Positions 1 through 11,290 of a DNA stretch of 62,000 nucleotides are shown piece after piece. Numbering within the stretch: position 1 is the first letter of the stretch; each line of letters starts with the position of its first letter. The stretch comes from Phoronis australis (lineage: Eukaryota; Phoronida; Phoronidae). A program made the translations under genes and the position numbers. The stretch covers positions 1 through 62,000 of the forward strand of contig NMRA01000082.1 of assembly GCA_002633005.1 (NCBI GenBank), in the 5' to 3' direction. The notes beneath the pieces were generated by a model. The model saw only the letters and a list, made by a program, of their open reading frames with translations, did no database searches and had not been told where the DNA came from.

Positions 1-1173
1 TTGTCGCTTTTAATAATAGACTATGAGTTGAGAGCACCATCGTTCGCCAGTTTTTCTCGTAACGAGACAGAACACAATGTTTATGTTCGGACTAACAGTA
101 CAGGTCTTCGTTCCTAACCAACTTGAGGCTGCTGTTAGGCGATCATCTGATATTCAAGTTTTTACGCCCCGTCGGTGCTCCTTAATTATGCTCTTGAATA
201 TTTGGAAATTGTCTAAGCCCCTGTATACACACTACACATTTTCGTATACGACTTTTCGTATGCTAAAAAGGTGCGTGTAAGCAGATGTTCCAACAAAAAC
301 TTTTGCTGGTGGCGTGACTCGTACCCAGATGTGCACAATATGGTTTCACGAAACTTATGTGCCAAGTTCATGTGACGAAATCGAGAAGGGTTTTTAATTA
401 TCTAACGAAAAACTCCAGAGACATGTTAAGTGCCAGAAATTTACCAGGGTGCATGGAAATTTCATTATTTGGCTACAAAAACAAAAAAATATCTTACAAG
501 GGAGGGGAAACCCCCCTCCCGACCTCCCCACGCTCGGCGCCACGAGCCTAGGATTCGACCTTGGCGGGAATCCTAAACCCCCCCTTGGTGAAAACGTAGA
601 TCCGCCACTGGATATTATACGATTTTAGTGGAGAGCAATATAAGAAACTTTGGTAACGACGCTATTTGTGTTGAAAGTGCTAGTTTCTCATCCCCTAGAA
701 CATTCGGTCAAAATGTTGGCGGTACAGGCACGTGAAAATGTTGAACCATTACGATGAAAGTAGTTCCTTATCCTCGTCGCCAATATTGTTATGTAGACAG
801 TAACGCGGCGATTTGATATAACACATATATTGGTTGATGAAGAGATGGTAACTACATATAATATCGGAATACTAACAAATAGGTCTATGCAATACAGTTA
901 GAGAGATCATATGAGTCGCATAAACAATCAACACATGGCTTTAATGTGTGGTCGGCACACCAGTACAGCAGACAATAGATCAACGCTAAGTTCCGCCCAC
1001 GTGACAGCCATATTTGTCTTGGTCGTCTGTAAACGCTATAAACAAACATGTATGTCACATTTTCTAAACATGAAGTAAATATCAGCTTTATTTCTAGTAC
1101 ATCAACAAAAATTGGAAAATAATGACCGCGCATTCTGAACGAATTTTGGCCTCAAGAAGCAATCGAAGCCCGC
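1..1173. other. No recognised gene
   Basis: I see no conserved protein, RNA gene or repeat array here. Short ORFs are not supported by any family pattern. A C/G-rich patch around 505-600 resembles the degenerate tail of an unclassified repeat and is not assignable. Confidence 0.5.
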
Positions 1174-1177
1174 TTAA

Positions 1178-1335
1178 AGGCGAAGACAACCTTTTTCCAT
1201 GTCATTTTGAGCTAAAATAAGGTTGGTTGGTTATCCTAGACATATTTTTCACTTAATTACAGCTTTTCGTAATTTTATTAATTATTCGTCCGCTTTTCCG
1301 GAAGTGACGTTTTAGGAGGCAAGCGCTTCCCGCCA
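1178..1335 (+). repeat. Left terminal inverted repeat of Kolobok-like element
   Basis: This segment matches the reverse complement of 2713-2870 over about 158 bp with a few mismatches. It starts directly after TTAA at 1174-1177. The same end recurs at 14729 onward. Confidence 0.9.
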
Positions 1336-1442
1336 ATTTCTTTTCACATAGTCTGACTGTGAGAGCTGCCGAGTCAGTCATTGTTCTACCTCGGTTGTGT
1401 TAAGTTCCGTCGTCGTTCGCTTTCATTTACTAGTCAGTCAAC

Positions 1443-2450
1443 ATGCCACACTGTTGCTGCGTACCGGGATGTAGTAATTATCGGCTCACGCGCGCTTTGG
1501 GAGTGCCTTTGCATCGCTTTCCGATGGATGACACACTTCGCCGTACTTGGCTCGTTCGTGTGAAGAACGCAGCGTTACCCGTCCACGCAACGTACAAAGC
1601 AGTGGAGAATTACCGTGTGTGTGGCAAGCACTTTCTGCCGTCCGATTACGAAAGGGATTTGTACGCTGAACTGATGAAGGTCCCTGCGAAACAACGCCTG
1701 AAGAAGGATGCCATTCCGTCTGTGTTGATTCCCGGCAGTGCCCCGTCGCCACCCCCGAGAAGTGCGTTTTTGAAGCGAGAAGCCTCGCGAGCTGTGGCCA
1801 GTACAGTGACTGGAGCCAGTGGAGGCACTTCATCTACTGTCACCCGTGCCTCCGAACGTACCCCAGAGCGTGCAATTCCTGGAACCAGTAGTGATTCGCC
1901 CTGTGCTGTTTTCTCCAGCCCAGAGCCTCTAAGCAGCCCTGCAGCGATATTGAGTAGTGGGAGTGATTACAGGCTCAGTTCGACACCCAGTGAAGAGGAC
2001 AGTTCGTCGTCCAGTGAACAGATCGGTGAGCCAAACTTTGATAAGTTTATTGTGGACTTGTCTAAAGTGTTGGAGCTATTTAGAAGGTGCCAGGTGTGTG
2101 GCGAGGGAGTCACACGACACGATGTAAGCAGTTTGGGTGCTCAGGTCACCATCCAGTGGGAGTGTGTCGCGGGACACTCTGGCAAGTGGGACAGTTGTTC
2201 CTCTGTCCGTGGTATGCCGGAGGTCCACTTAACCATGTCCAGTAGTGGCTTGGCCTCGTCGAACTCTGAACAGCACAAGCATTCCATTGAGGTAGGCATA
2301 ACAACGCACACAGTGCATTTGCACCAAGATGTGTCACCACGTCTGTCCTCAGTAGCCGCCTCGTTTCTCTCAACAGCTGCCTGTGCCTGTGCGTACTCTG
2401 CCTCGTTATACTCGGGCTCAAACATGTACCCACCCACTGAATGTCCGTGA
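1443..2450 (+). CDS. THAP-domain transposon protein (truncated)
   Basis: This 335-residue ORF opens with a THAP zinc finger, a DNA-binding C2CH module. Cysteines at about 5/6 and 10, HRFP at 24-27, Trp36, Cys60 and His63 in VCGKHF, and the closing AIPSVL box at 90-95 are all visible. A Ser/Thr/Pro-rich linker follows (about 100-190), then a second cysteine/histidine block (CQVCG ... C..GH...W) near 215-250 of a type seen in other THAP transposon proteins. The residues after about 262 look like read-through antisense to the opposing ORF, so the natural C-terminus with the catalytic core is missing. The start at 1443 places the first zinc ligands at the normal distance from Met1. In Kolobok elements such proteins bind the transposon ends; activity of this copy is unlikely. 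Confidence 0.75.
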   Translation: MPHCCCVPGCSNYRLTRALGVPLHRFPMDDTLRRTWLVRVKNAALPVHATYKAVENYRVCGKHFLPSDYERDLYAELMKVPAKQRLKKDAIPSVLIPGSAPSPPPRSAFLKREASRAVASTVTGASGGTSSTVTRASERTPERAIPGTSSDSPCAVFSSPEPLSSPAAILSSGSDYRLSSTPSEEDSSSSSEQIGEPNFDKFIVDLSKVLELFRRCQVCGEGVTRHDVSSLGAQVTIQWECVAGHSGKWDSCSSVRGMPEVHLTMSSSGLASSNSEQHKHSIEVGITTHTVHLHQDVSPRLSSVAASFLSTAACACAYSASLYSGSNMYPPTECP

Positions 2451-2554
2451 AAAAATTCCTCGTCACCACTGCTGTGAACAAGGTCTCCGTCACTCACACT
2501 ACTGTCACTGTGATACGGGTCACCGACTCCAGCCATTTTCAGCTTACAACACAC
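2141..2554 (-). CDS. P2X7-tail-like cysteine-rich protein, N-terminal part
   Basis: The ORF runs opposite to the THAP ORF from the right transposon end. An acidic start (Met at 2554, or MAGVGD at 2536) leads to an FEPEYNEAEYAQ segment and then WCKCTVCVVMPTSMECLCC. The W-C-x-C-x2-C-x2-M-x-T-x2-E-x-x-C-C spacing matches the zinc-binding cysteine block of the P2X7 receptor intracellular (ballast) domain, which is also known from invertebrate proteins with no channel. The second half of that domain is absent. The last 25 or so residues are antisense to the THAP protein's CxxGH block and are probably not genuine coding. No transmembrane segment is present, so it is not a receptor. Function unknown; inferred to be a transposon accessory protein. 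Confidence 0.6.
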   Translation of the reverse strand: MCCKLKMAGVGDPYHSDSSVSDGDLVHSSGDEEFFHGHSVGGYMFEPEYNEAEYAQAQAAVERNEAATEDRRGDTSWCKCTVCVVMPTSMECLCCSEFDEAKPLLDMVKWTSGIPRTEEQLSHLPECPATHSHWMVT

Positions 2555-2712
2555 TAAACAATCCCTAAATCCAACGTAGTTGAGTTCTCTACTAACCTAT
2601 CTTGCCGCAGAATACTCGCCGATAGAAAGTGGTGGCGACAATTGTTGAAAAACTGCACAAAACAAACGTAGAATAGAACAGATTCGCACGGTAAAGTCAA
2701 CGCAAAACCAAG

Positions 2713-2870
2713 TGGCGGGAAACGCTTGCCTCCTAAAACGTCACTTCCGGAGTAGCGGACGAGTATTTAATAAAATTACGAAAAGCTGTAATTAAATGGA
2801 AACTATGTCTAGGATAACCAACCAACCTTATTTTAGCTCAAAATGACATGGAAAAAGGTTGCCTTCGCCT
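2713..2870 (-). repeat. Right terminal inverted repeat of Kolobok-like element
   Basis: Reverse complement of the left end at 1178-1335. It abuts TTAA at 2871-2874. Confidence 0.9.
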
Positions 2871-2874
2871 TTAA

Positions 2875-4101
2875 CTTCAAAGCCGTTTTTCTCGGCTCGT
2901 GATTTCACTTTAGTGACAAGATTCTCGGGCCTATTTTTCCGCAACACGTGGGTCAATTTTTACGAAATTTGCAAATTTGACATCCTCTAGGACTGAATCA
3001 AAAGCGCATGCCAGGGTTTTTTGATACATGGACCAGATTTTTAGTTATTAGACGGAAAGTGACCAAATGATAGAAAGTGGCGTGGTTGCCCCAACTCACA
3101 CTCAAAAAAGCCACAAAATCAAGATGATAATGATTTTGTACATATATTTGGTATATATAAGTAGAATATTGCTTAACGAAACAGTTGATGATAATCCCTG
3201 TGCATTTTGAAAAACAATTCGAGGTAAAATTGGATTTTTTGAAAAATAAAACATACGATTTTTTAAAAAAACGAACTACAATAAAAAATTTTTTTTTTCG
3301 ATTTTTGTCACTTTCAGAGTCATTTCTAACTAGTTAAAAACCCCTTTATACTTATTTTAGATAGGAACCTGGAGATTTGACCAGTGTATACACCTACCTT
3401 AATTTATAGAGGACCACAACGTCAGACTTCATAGGGGCTTTACCGAATTATAGACGATAAGCAGACCCATATACTATTATAGGGAAAACGCTAATCGGTC
3501 TCCGTCGGGGTAGGACAACAAGTACATGTATCAGCATAGGGAGCCGGTGCAAAGGCGCCCGATTAGCAGTATATATCCCCAAAAACTATTCAGAGTATAT
3601 CGTGTGCTAGGTAAGACGGATTTCTTCCTCAGGAAAGATACCTCCCACAGAATGGCAAGCACATGATTACGACACGTTGTCTGGTAACACGTCCTTTAAT
3701 GACCCTTCATGTTTTGCTCAACGATTTCTCCTAGTGTCACTTTAGCTCTTGGAAATATTTTGAGCGCGTGCGTGAATGGCTACATGAAGACGTAGGGTAT
3801 TAATCAGCTTGTCAGAGGAAAAACGTGGTCGCATTTGCGAGTTGCAAGCCGCTGAATTGATCCCTGGTTACTTCAATCGACATACAAGTTCTGCAATTTT
3901 CACACATCGGAGTCACAACTTCATGACGTGCTTTGAAAGAATGTTGAAACCTTATTAGAGTCAGCTGGAAAAACACTGCCAGTAACTATCTTGAATTATT
4001 TGATTTATTTAATTAATTTTTGCAGTAATGGACAATGCTGTATACATGCATTAGCTAAAGCGGGTTTTATATCTATTGTATTTTATCTTAAATAAATAAA
4101 G

Positions 4102-4105
<4 letters not shown>
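2875..4105. other. No recognised gene; AT-rich
   Basis: I see no ORF with a family pattern. Homopolymer-rich AT sequence (about 3200-3310) dominates part of it. It could be an intron or the 3' side of the minus-strand FN3 gene. Confidence 0.5.

Positions 4106-4156
<51 letters not shown>
4106..4156. repeat. (TTA)n microsatellite
   Basis: An uninterrupted ATT/TTA trinucleotide run. The same run reappears right after the N at 4823 (4824-4871), as part of the larger duplication. Confidence 0.95.
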
Positions 4157-4158
<2 letters not shown>

Positions 4159-4363
4159 TTAATGACGTTCTTTGGAATAAAGTTGAAAACTTATTAGAGT
4201 TAGCTGAAAGAATACTGCCAGTAACTGATTGTCAAGAATGAAAAAAGTTATATTTAATCCACTAAACAGGCTGTCTTGCAACAAATACCTCACCAGAGTC
4301 CATCCTAGCGGAAAACGCCTCAAGATGAATTGCAGAAAACAACGTCCTGTAACAAACACTCAC

Positions 4364-4621
4364 TTGTTTTAGCAGTCTTCGGTGATAACGCTACTTCATC
4401 CCATCCACTCTTGAGTGTCATCACCGTAACAGAGTACTCAGTTCCAGGATTCAGGTTATTACAACGTCCAAAGAGAAAACCCATTTGCGATTTTAATACA
4501 TAATTAGTGCTATCGCAAGAGATTCTGTATCCCTCTTTATTACCACGTGCTGAAGTCCAATAAACGTCAAATGTTCTTTCATCGTGAACAATTACGTTGG
4601 TAATAGTAGCTGCAGCTAGTT
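4364..4621 (-). CDS. FN3 exon (first copy, probably an assembly duplicate)
   Basis: A 258-bp exon (86 codons) on the minus strand with acceptor CTTTCCAG before 4621 and donor GTGAGT after 4364, both phase 1, as usual for extracellular modules. It encodes one FN3 domain: a VIVHDERTFDVYWTSA strand B region, RISC in strand C, a Cys before NLNPGTEYSVTV, and a closing AKTS. FN3 domains are about 90-residue beta sandwiches used in cell-surface and matrix proteins. It differs from 5078-5335 by about three bases and lies on the left side of the N at 4823, so it is more likely an allelic duplicate than a separate domain. Confidence 0.75.
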
Positions 4622-4822
4622 CTGGAAAGGAAGAGACATGGACAAAAGGCGTGTAAATTAAATTTAAGTCCTTATCTTAAAGAGTAACCTACTTCGAAAA
4701 CCTAAAAATACAAATTACGTAATATGTTACACGACGCAATGCTTACCTCCTTTCTACTCTTAAACTAAAAGGGGTTGTTCCAAAACCCCTTTGACCCCCA
4801 CAGCAAACGACCCCGTCGACCC

Positions 4823-4823
4823 N
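4823..4823. other. Single-N gap
   Basis: One undetermined base exactly at the junction between the two copies of the 711-bp duplication. Confidence 0.9.
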
Positions 4824-4872
<49 letters not shown>

Positions 4873-5077
4873 TTAATGACGTTCTTTGGAATAAAGTTGA
4901 AAACTTATTAGAGTTAGCTGAAAGAATACTGCCAGTAACTGATTGTCAAGAATGAAAAAAGTTATATTTAATCCACTAAACAGGCTGTCTTGCAACAAAT
5001 ACCTCACCAGAGACCATCCTAGCGGAAAACGCCTCAAGATGAATTGCAGAAAACAACGTCCTGTAACAAACACTCAC

Positions 5078-5335
5078 TTGTTTTAGCAGTCTTCGGTGAT
5101 GACGCTACTTCATCCCATCCACTCTTGAGTGTCATCACCGTAACAGAGTACTCAGTTCCAGGATTCAGGTTATTACAACGTCCAAAGAGAAAACCCATTT
5201 GCGATTTTAACACATAATTAGTGCTATCGCAAGAGATTCTGTATCCCTCTTTATTACCACGTGCTGAAGTCCAATAAACGTCAAATGTTCTTTCATCGTG
5301 AACAATTACGTTGGTAATAGTAGCTGCAGCTAGTT
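5078..5335 (-). CDS. FN3 exon of a multi-FN3 gene
   Basis: Same exon as 4364-4621, in the copy that continues into unique sequence. It is 258 bp, phase 1-1, with acceptor CTTTCCAG before 5335 and donor GTGAGT after 5078. The domain shows the FN3 hallmarks: a Trp in strand B (VYWTSA) and the tyrosine-corner motif NPGTEYSVTV. It also has two cysteines, one in RISC and one just before NNLNPGTEY, that recur in the sister exons and could form an extra disulfide. It is the most 3' exon seen of a minus-strand gene whose other exons lie at 14419, 17421 and 26584. The protein family is not identified beyond FN3 repeats. Confidence 0.85.
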
Positions 5336-5530
5336 CTGGAAAGGAAGAGACATGGACAAGGCGTGTAAATTAAATTTAAGTCCTTATCTTAAAGAGTAAC
5401 CTACTTCGAAAACCTAAAAATACAAATTACGTAATATGTTACACGACGCAATGCTTACCTCCTTTCTACTCTTAAACTAAAAGGGGTTGTTCCAAAACCC
5501 CTTTGACCCCCACAGCAAACGACCCCGTCG

Positions 5531-5645
5531 ACCCACAATCTCCACGACCCACAACCCCACGACCCACAACCCCACGACCCACAACCCCACGACCCACAAC
5601 CCCACGACCCACAACCCCACGACCCACAACCCCTTCGACCCACAA
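5531..5645. repeat. 15-bp minisatellite (CCACGACCCACAACC)
   Basis: About seven copies of a 15-bp C/A-rich unit. Overlapping long ORFs here, such as PTTPRPTTPRP repeats, are a by-product of the array. It starts where the left duplicate copy breaks off at the N, which may be why the assembly failed there. Confidence 0.9.
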
Positions 5646-8437
5646 CATGTGGCTCTTTACGCATTTCATAATCATATTACTTTGATGAGTGACTATCACA
5701 TAAGACCGATTTACAAGCGAATCAGCTCTGGCTATAACGGCTACTAATGGCCCTGCTCTGATAAATTAGGGACAAAGAACGATAACGTGAATCCCCATAA
5801 TTTTACAATTTCCTGTATGCTTGTACACTCGTTTGCAATATACAGCACATATCACGAATTTTTGTCCGACCGGTCGGTAATCGCGGGTCGACAACCGGTC
5901 GTCTAGCCATCCAGCAGGTAACCTGCAACGGTCCGCTAGAAGGCGTCAGCTGGGTCACCTCTCCGTTTGTCAATTTTGTCGGCAATTCGTAGAATTTTTC
6001 AGACGACCAATTCGGACTATGCGTATCCTCGTTCGGATATTACCGTTTTATGACTTAGCGTCAGCGATGAGCTTGGCCAAGCAGTGCATCGAAGTGTTTG
6101 TTGTTCGTTCTCCACATGCCACTCTAGTCTTAAACCCGCAGTTTTTAAACATTCCTTTCACTACTTAATGTAATCAAACTGAACGAATTACTTGAAATTT
6201 GAACAAAGTGAATGTTCTTGTAGAGTTATCGACGGCGTGGTAATTTAAACGATTAATGATTTCGCGGAAATGTACTTTTTAACTCTAGCTATGAGGAGGT
6301 TTTTAAGCCCAACAAACACGAAACGTTTACGCGTTGCAGTGAAATTGTACGAAATTCAAAAACAAGGATAGACTTGTTACCACCGCAGACATTTTGTAGT
6401 CTTGAAATGTTCAATAACTAGCTAGTTGCTATTGCTTTTGACTATCACTTCATCACCTGCTCGCAATTTCCCATTGAAAAATTTTTAATCTGTATTATCT
6501 GCAAATACGCTGGTGATAGAAAAAAAGGTTTCTTTGGGAAACACGTCAAAATCCAGTTGATCACTAGTGCAGATTTTAAAGTCATCGATGCATGTAAACG
6601 GCTAGCGCTTAGCTAGGATTGATTGTAGCGTCAACTGTCAAGAATTGTATCTTCATGAGTACGTTTATGTTAGCATGGCGACCACTAACGGCCAGTGTGA
6701 ATGTCAATCACTTGACTCCTTCCGGCGACCGCGTGTTCCTGTAACCACGAGTTCCTTTATCTATATATATTACACTGTACGTACTAGCTTAATAAACCAG
6801 GCGTGTGTTCAGTACTGCTAGGACCTACGCTAGGACCTAGCTAAAATCTAAGCTAAGTCACGTGCTCATATTTAAAATACACGGCGATATCTAACGTAAT
6901 CTCACGAAGTCTTGTTTTTAGCGAGGTCCTAGCGTTACTGAGCGAAGACAGGGACATTTACATTTATTTGTCTTCAAGACATCAATCATGATCTTACATT
7001 CGTTGTTGAAATCACTTTGCAAGTTCGTAAAAAAACGTAATATCATTTCGAATGCAGAATTTTCGGAGATAACCTGCTTACGATGTCCGTTATTCAGTAA
7101 AAGGTCTTTGTACTATAAATTTCTTGTAGATAAATGTACACAATCAAGGCGAGTTAAAGTCTGTACATATCTAAAGCGAATAAAAGTTAGCTATTATTAT
7201 ACGTCATTGCAAACATCAGTTTAGCGATTATTTCTTACGAAAGTGCTCTTCAAACACAGAATCTAGGCTGATATTACGGAGTGCCGTAGTATTTTAGTTT
7301 ACGTTCTTTCCAAAAATACCTATGAAAATAAACGTTGAAACTCTAGACATTAAACTTGTTGCTTTGGCAAGGCAGAGTAAAGAATTGTCTTCAGATAAAA
7401 ACGTGTGTTTGACTATTGTGCACAAACGATATTTACTACTATAAGTTTATGAATACGTCGCATCTCCCGAAGCCCTGACTTATCGCGAAGCTATGTCAAA
7501 TTTCAGTCTGTTCTTTTTTAGCATCGTATAGGGAAACAGCTGAACAGTAACTGCAATTGCCTTGTGACAACCCGGACGTGCGAGTGCATTTTTGCGTAAC
7601 ATGACAGCAAATTGGCGACGGTTTTACTAGCCGTTAAAAATGTAGAAATAAAACAACCACACACGGCGATTTTTCAGCAAACAAAAAATGTTTATCTCAA
7701 AACAGTGAGCTTCTCTTCTCAATTACAATAACATGCTGTGCTTGATTTTTGCTGTCCAGACACAACAACCAGCGAAGTTTTCCCCGGCAGTTGCCATGTG
7801 TCGCTTTGCCGGCGGGGAAAATAATCACTAGCAGATTTGACTTCAATATATATTTTAAAACGTGATAAAAATTTACAATAGTCACCTCCGTCGTATAAGA
7901 AAATAAATTCCGCAAACTTAGAATGTAGTGAACTGTGTAGTGCATGAACTGAACTTCGATATTGTACATGTAGTGTTAGGAGATGCGGTATTTATAATCT
8001 CCTTGACAAACAAAATCTAGCTATTCAAGGCCCGTGGAGTTAATCAATATGCTCATCCTGCGCGGAGGACCATTCCAGGCAGGGCTCCGACGGGTAAAAG
8101 CTTAATATACGAATGTTTCAGGCCCAATGGGAATTCTTCGTTTTACTTTAAACTCGTTAATACTTCTATTTTAAAATTAAGCACAACGCCAATGTTTCCA
8201 TCCGAAGTTAGCTAACTTTGAATGTTTTCCTGGGGTCTTACATTTTCTCACACTCAGAGTTCTGAAACAGAAGTGACATTAAGCCACAACAACTCAAAGA
8301 AGACGTGATGACACAACACTGTACAATTGTTTGTGTTTCAAAACTACTTAACAGCAATAAATATTGTTAAAGCGTTCTAAGAAAACTGAAGATGTACTCA
8401 TTTCTGCGGTTTCTATGACTAAATTAAAAGTTCACGA
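5646..8437. other. Intronic or intergenic, no recognised gene
   Basis: Probably part of the long intron between the FN3 exons at 14419 and 5335. I find no ORF with a recognisable domain and no clear repeat ends. Confidence 0.5.
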
Positions 8438-8559
8438 TGAAACATTTGGTGTCTGAGTTAAGACCAAGAACGTCGTGGTTAACTCTCTGTTCGTGTGCAA
8501 TGATAATAACTACATTATATGTGGTCCGTAATACTAGTCTTAGGTACGCGTATACAACA
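8438..8559 (-). repeat. 3' LTR of Gypsy element
   Basis: 122 bp, starting TG and ending CA on the plus strand, about 88-90% like 12473-12600 apart from a 6-bp TACATG difference. Confidence 0.85.
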
Positions 8560-8571
8560 TCTCCCTTCGTT
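8560..8571 (-). other. Polypurine tract of Gypsy element
   Basis: On the minus strand AACGAAGGGAGA directly precedes the LTR start TGTTG, as expected for the plus-strand primer of an LTR retrotransposon. Confidence 0.75.
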
Positions 8572-8702
8572 AAAAAAGTTTAAGTACAATATAAGTTACA
8601 GTCCAGTAAGCTGTCCATCAGAAAGTTACTACGATAACACTAAAGTCTAGCTAACTTGTAAACACGTTAACTAAATAGATGTGAGTATATATATAGTGGG
8701 TT

Positions 8703-9830
8703 TCACAGGTCGTGAAATCTCGCAGGGAGCACAACAGCTCGTCCCGATCTGGTGTGGTAGAGACCATCGTCCGTAGTGGTTGACGTTCCTTCGGGCACAT
8801 CCGGTTGTATGGCTTCTTGCACGGATGGGGTGTAGTCATCGGGAGGCTGTGGCTCTTCTTTCGTAGAACTAATGTGTCGACGGTTTCGCCGAAACTCAAC
8901 ACCAGTAGATTTGCGAACAATGTACGAGCGAGGTGCTTGTTCGCACTTCTTAACGACTGTCGCAGGTTCCATTTCTTAGAGATGGGGTTTTGCACTCTGA
9001 CGTGTTTGTTAGTCACTAAGTTCTGTAAGTGGTCATGCATGTTGGTTGTAATATTCAACTTGCTTTATGGACTTTGCAGGCTGTGGCAGTTCCTTTTCTT
9101 TGTTGTTGACTACATATAGATTTGAACGAACCTTACGGCTGAACATGTATTCGGCTGGAGAAGGTAATCCAGGGGCAATGGGCGTAGTGCGTAGACATAG
9201 TAGCGCCATCTGTGGATCATCTCCGGATTCTAACGATTTTTGGACACATCTCTTCACAGTCCCGAAGAATCTTTCCGATTTTCCATTACCTTGGGGATAG
9301 TGTGGACTGCTAGTCGCATGCTTGAAGTCATTCTCTTCAACAAATCTTCGGAATTCGTCACTGCTGTACTGTGGACCATTATCGCTCACAAGGGAATGCG
9401 GGATACCATACTCTGACATCACCATACGTAGTTATTGTATTATGCTTGACGAAGTCGTAGACGAAAGCTTGCGAACAATACAGAATGAACTGTAATAGTC
9501 GACGACTAGTAGGTATGAGTTGTTGTTCCACTGGAACAAATCAGAATTCCAATGATAACCCATGGCTGCTGGGCTTCATGTGCAGAATTAACTCTTTTTG
9601 TTGCGACGATTGGTTTCGTTGACACGAGGCACAAGATTGCACCATGAGCTCGATATCTGAGTTGATACGGGGCCAAAATACAGACGACTTGGCACGCAGT
9701 TTGGATTTTTCTATACCAGGGTGTCCAAGGTGTAACTTCTCCATAACGTATGAACGTAGGTTTTTGGGGATCACGACACGATGTCCTTTCATAATGATTC
9801 CATCATAAAGTGACAGTTGATCACGATATG
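8703..9830 (-). pseudogene. Gypsy integrase remnant
   Basis: Several frames on the minus strand give, in order, the H-C zinc-binding domain (HLGHPGIEKSK ... CASCQ, about 9640-9730), the catalytic core end with SDNGPQYSSDEF and HYPQGNGKSERF (second Asp and the Glu of the DDE triad, about 9300-9400), and a C-terminal tail ending YHTRSGRAV (about 8710-8740). The core between about 9425 and 9560, which should carry the first Asp, is interrupted. The protein would insert element cDNA into DNA. Frameshifts separate the pieces, so it is not functional. Confidence 0.85.
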
Positions 9831-10059
9831 TCCAATAATCTTGTACAGGCAGGACAAGCAGCTTTGGACTCAGGCCAACCTTGGGTGATTGCTTTCTTGA
9901 GCTGGGCTATGACTTCGTCTTGTTCTTATATCTTGTAACCGCGGCTTTGTTACACTGACTAGACTGTGAATGTTCACGTCCATATCTGAGACAGCAGAAC
10001 CGTAAAGTCATACTGCTGTATGCGAAGTAACATACATCACAGTCTAGGTGGGGCGCTTG

Positions 10060-11290
10060 ATAGTTTCTTCTTGGTGATACTCATGAGCGGTTTTTGTGGT
10101 CGGTTCCGATTCTATCAGGTCGCCCATACACGTAATCATGAAAGCGTTCAAGTCCAAAGACAATAGCTAGCATTTCTCTTTCAATGTTACAGTAGTTGGA
10201 CTCGGTTTCAGTGAGAGTCTTGCTTGCGAAAGCGACTGGACGTCAGTTCTGGATCAACACTGATCCAAGTCCGGATGTACTTGCATCTGTTTGCACAGTA
10301 ACTGGGAGTTTCGGACCAAAGTAATGTAAGGCTGTAGAGCTAACAGCTTTCTTCACCCGTTCAAATGCCTTTTCTTGGGCTGGACACCGAACAAACTCAG
10401 AGTCTTTCTTGATAATGTCTCGCAGTGGCTTGCATAACGCAGATAAGTGGGGGGAAAATCTTGCAAGGTAGTTGACCATGTCTAGGTTGGACTGCAACTG
10501 TTGTGTGTCGCGTGGCGGTTTCATGTTGACGATTGTAGAAATTTTGTCAGGCTCTGGTTCAAGACTATCTGCACCAATGTAGTTTCCAAAAAACTTGATT
10601 TTCTGTTGCTTAATACGACACTTATCAGGATTGAGACAAAGTCCTTGGTCCTTTGCTCGATGAACTACAGATATGAGGTTGTTGTCATGTTCCTCAGCTG
10701 TTCTGCCAAAGACAATGATATCGTCAGCGATACCAACAACACCAGGTAACCCTTCAAAGGTAGCGTCGATCTTCCGTTGGAAGACATTATTGGCTTGAAA
10801 CGAGGCCAAATGGTAGACGGAGAAAGGAATACCTTCCTTGTGGCGTGTTGCACGTACACAATGGTTGTGATACTTTGTCCAACTTCACGTTCCAATAACC
10901 AGATTTCGCATCTAAAATGCTGAAGTATTTCGCACCGTGGAAAATGGGGAGTGTGTCGTCGAGTGTTTTTGTGTTATAGCGTTCTCGCTTTACCCACTTA
11001 TTTAACTCACGTGGATCGAGACACAGTCGGAGGTCACCATTGGGTTTATGAACTAGACCGTGAACCCAATCAGTTGGTTCCTAGACGGATTTGATGATTT
11101 CGAGATCAACTATTCTCTTAAATTCCTTCTGCAGAGGTTCCTTTATGCTTTCAGGAACTCGACGCGGTGTGTTGACCGTAGGTTCTGCATCCGGCCTAAG
11201 AGTTATGTGATATTCACCAGGGAATAGACCGATACCATCGAATACTTCGTGGTATGTGTTGAGAAGCAAAGTTTTCGCTTCGCTAGGATT
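10060..11290 (-). pseudogene. Gypsy reverse transcriptase/RNase H remnant
   Basis: The minus strand encodes the RT start (GEYHITLRPDAEP ... VPESIKEPLQ), then after an in-frame stop VHKPNGDLRLCLDPRELNKW and LDAKSGYWNVKLD. After a frameshift comes the catalytic box as IADDIIVFG, with the thumb and RNase H start (TDASTSGLGSVLIQ). The RNase H continues in another frame toward 10060. RT and RNase H copy the element RNA into cDNA. At least two frame changes and one stop make this a pseudogene. Confidence 0.85.

Larger units (their letters stand above)
1174..2874 (+). mobile_element. Kolobok-like DNA transposon, internally deleted
   Basis: Both ends are flanked by TTAA (1174-1177 and 2871-2874), and the sequence between starts AGGCGAAG and ends CTTCGCCT. 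The terminal inverted repeats are about 158 bp and roughly 90% or more alike. A THAP-domain ORF begins inside the left end. TTAA duplication plus a THAP-bearing protein is the known signature of the Kolobok superfamily. At about 1.7 kb with no full transposase catalytic domain, the element looks like an internal-deletion derivative joining the starts of two opposing genes (junction inferred near 2215-2245). PiggyBac also uses TTAA but has no THAP domain. Confidence 0.85.
4112..5534. repeat. About 711-bp direct duplication around a single N
   Basis: 4112-4822 and 4824-5534 are about 99% identical, with a few substitutions and a 2-bp indel near 4637. The first copy ends exactly at the N and the second begins in the microsatellite right after it. 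Only the second copy continues into unique flanking sequence on the right. This is what two overlapping but unmerged contig ends from different alleles would look like. Confidence 0.9.

Noticed and set aside
1486-1843. Minus-strand ORFs under the THAP gene
   Set aside because: Shadows of the THAP reading frame with no family pattern.
4159-5073. Two 66-codon minus-strand ORFs (MFVTGRCFLQF...)
   Set aside because: They lie in the intron just after the FN3 exon donor and are shared only because of the duplication around the N; no domain.
5455-5747. Pro/Thr- and Gly/Cys-repeat ORFs on both strands
   Set aside because: Pure translation of the 15-bp minisatellite.
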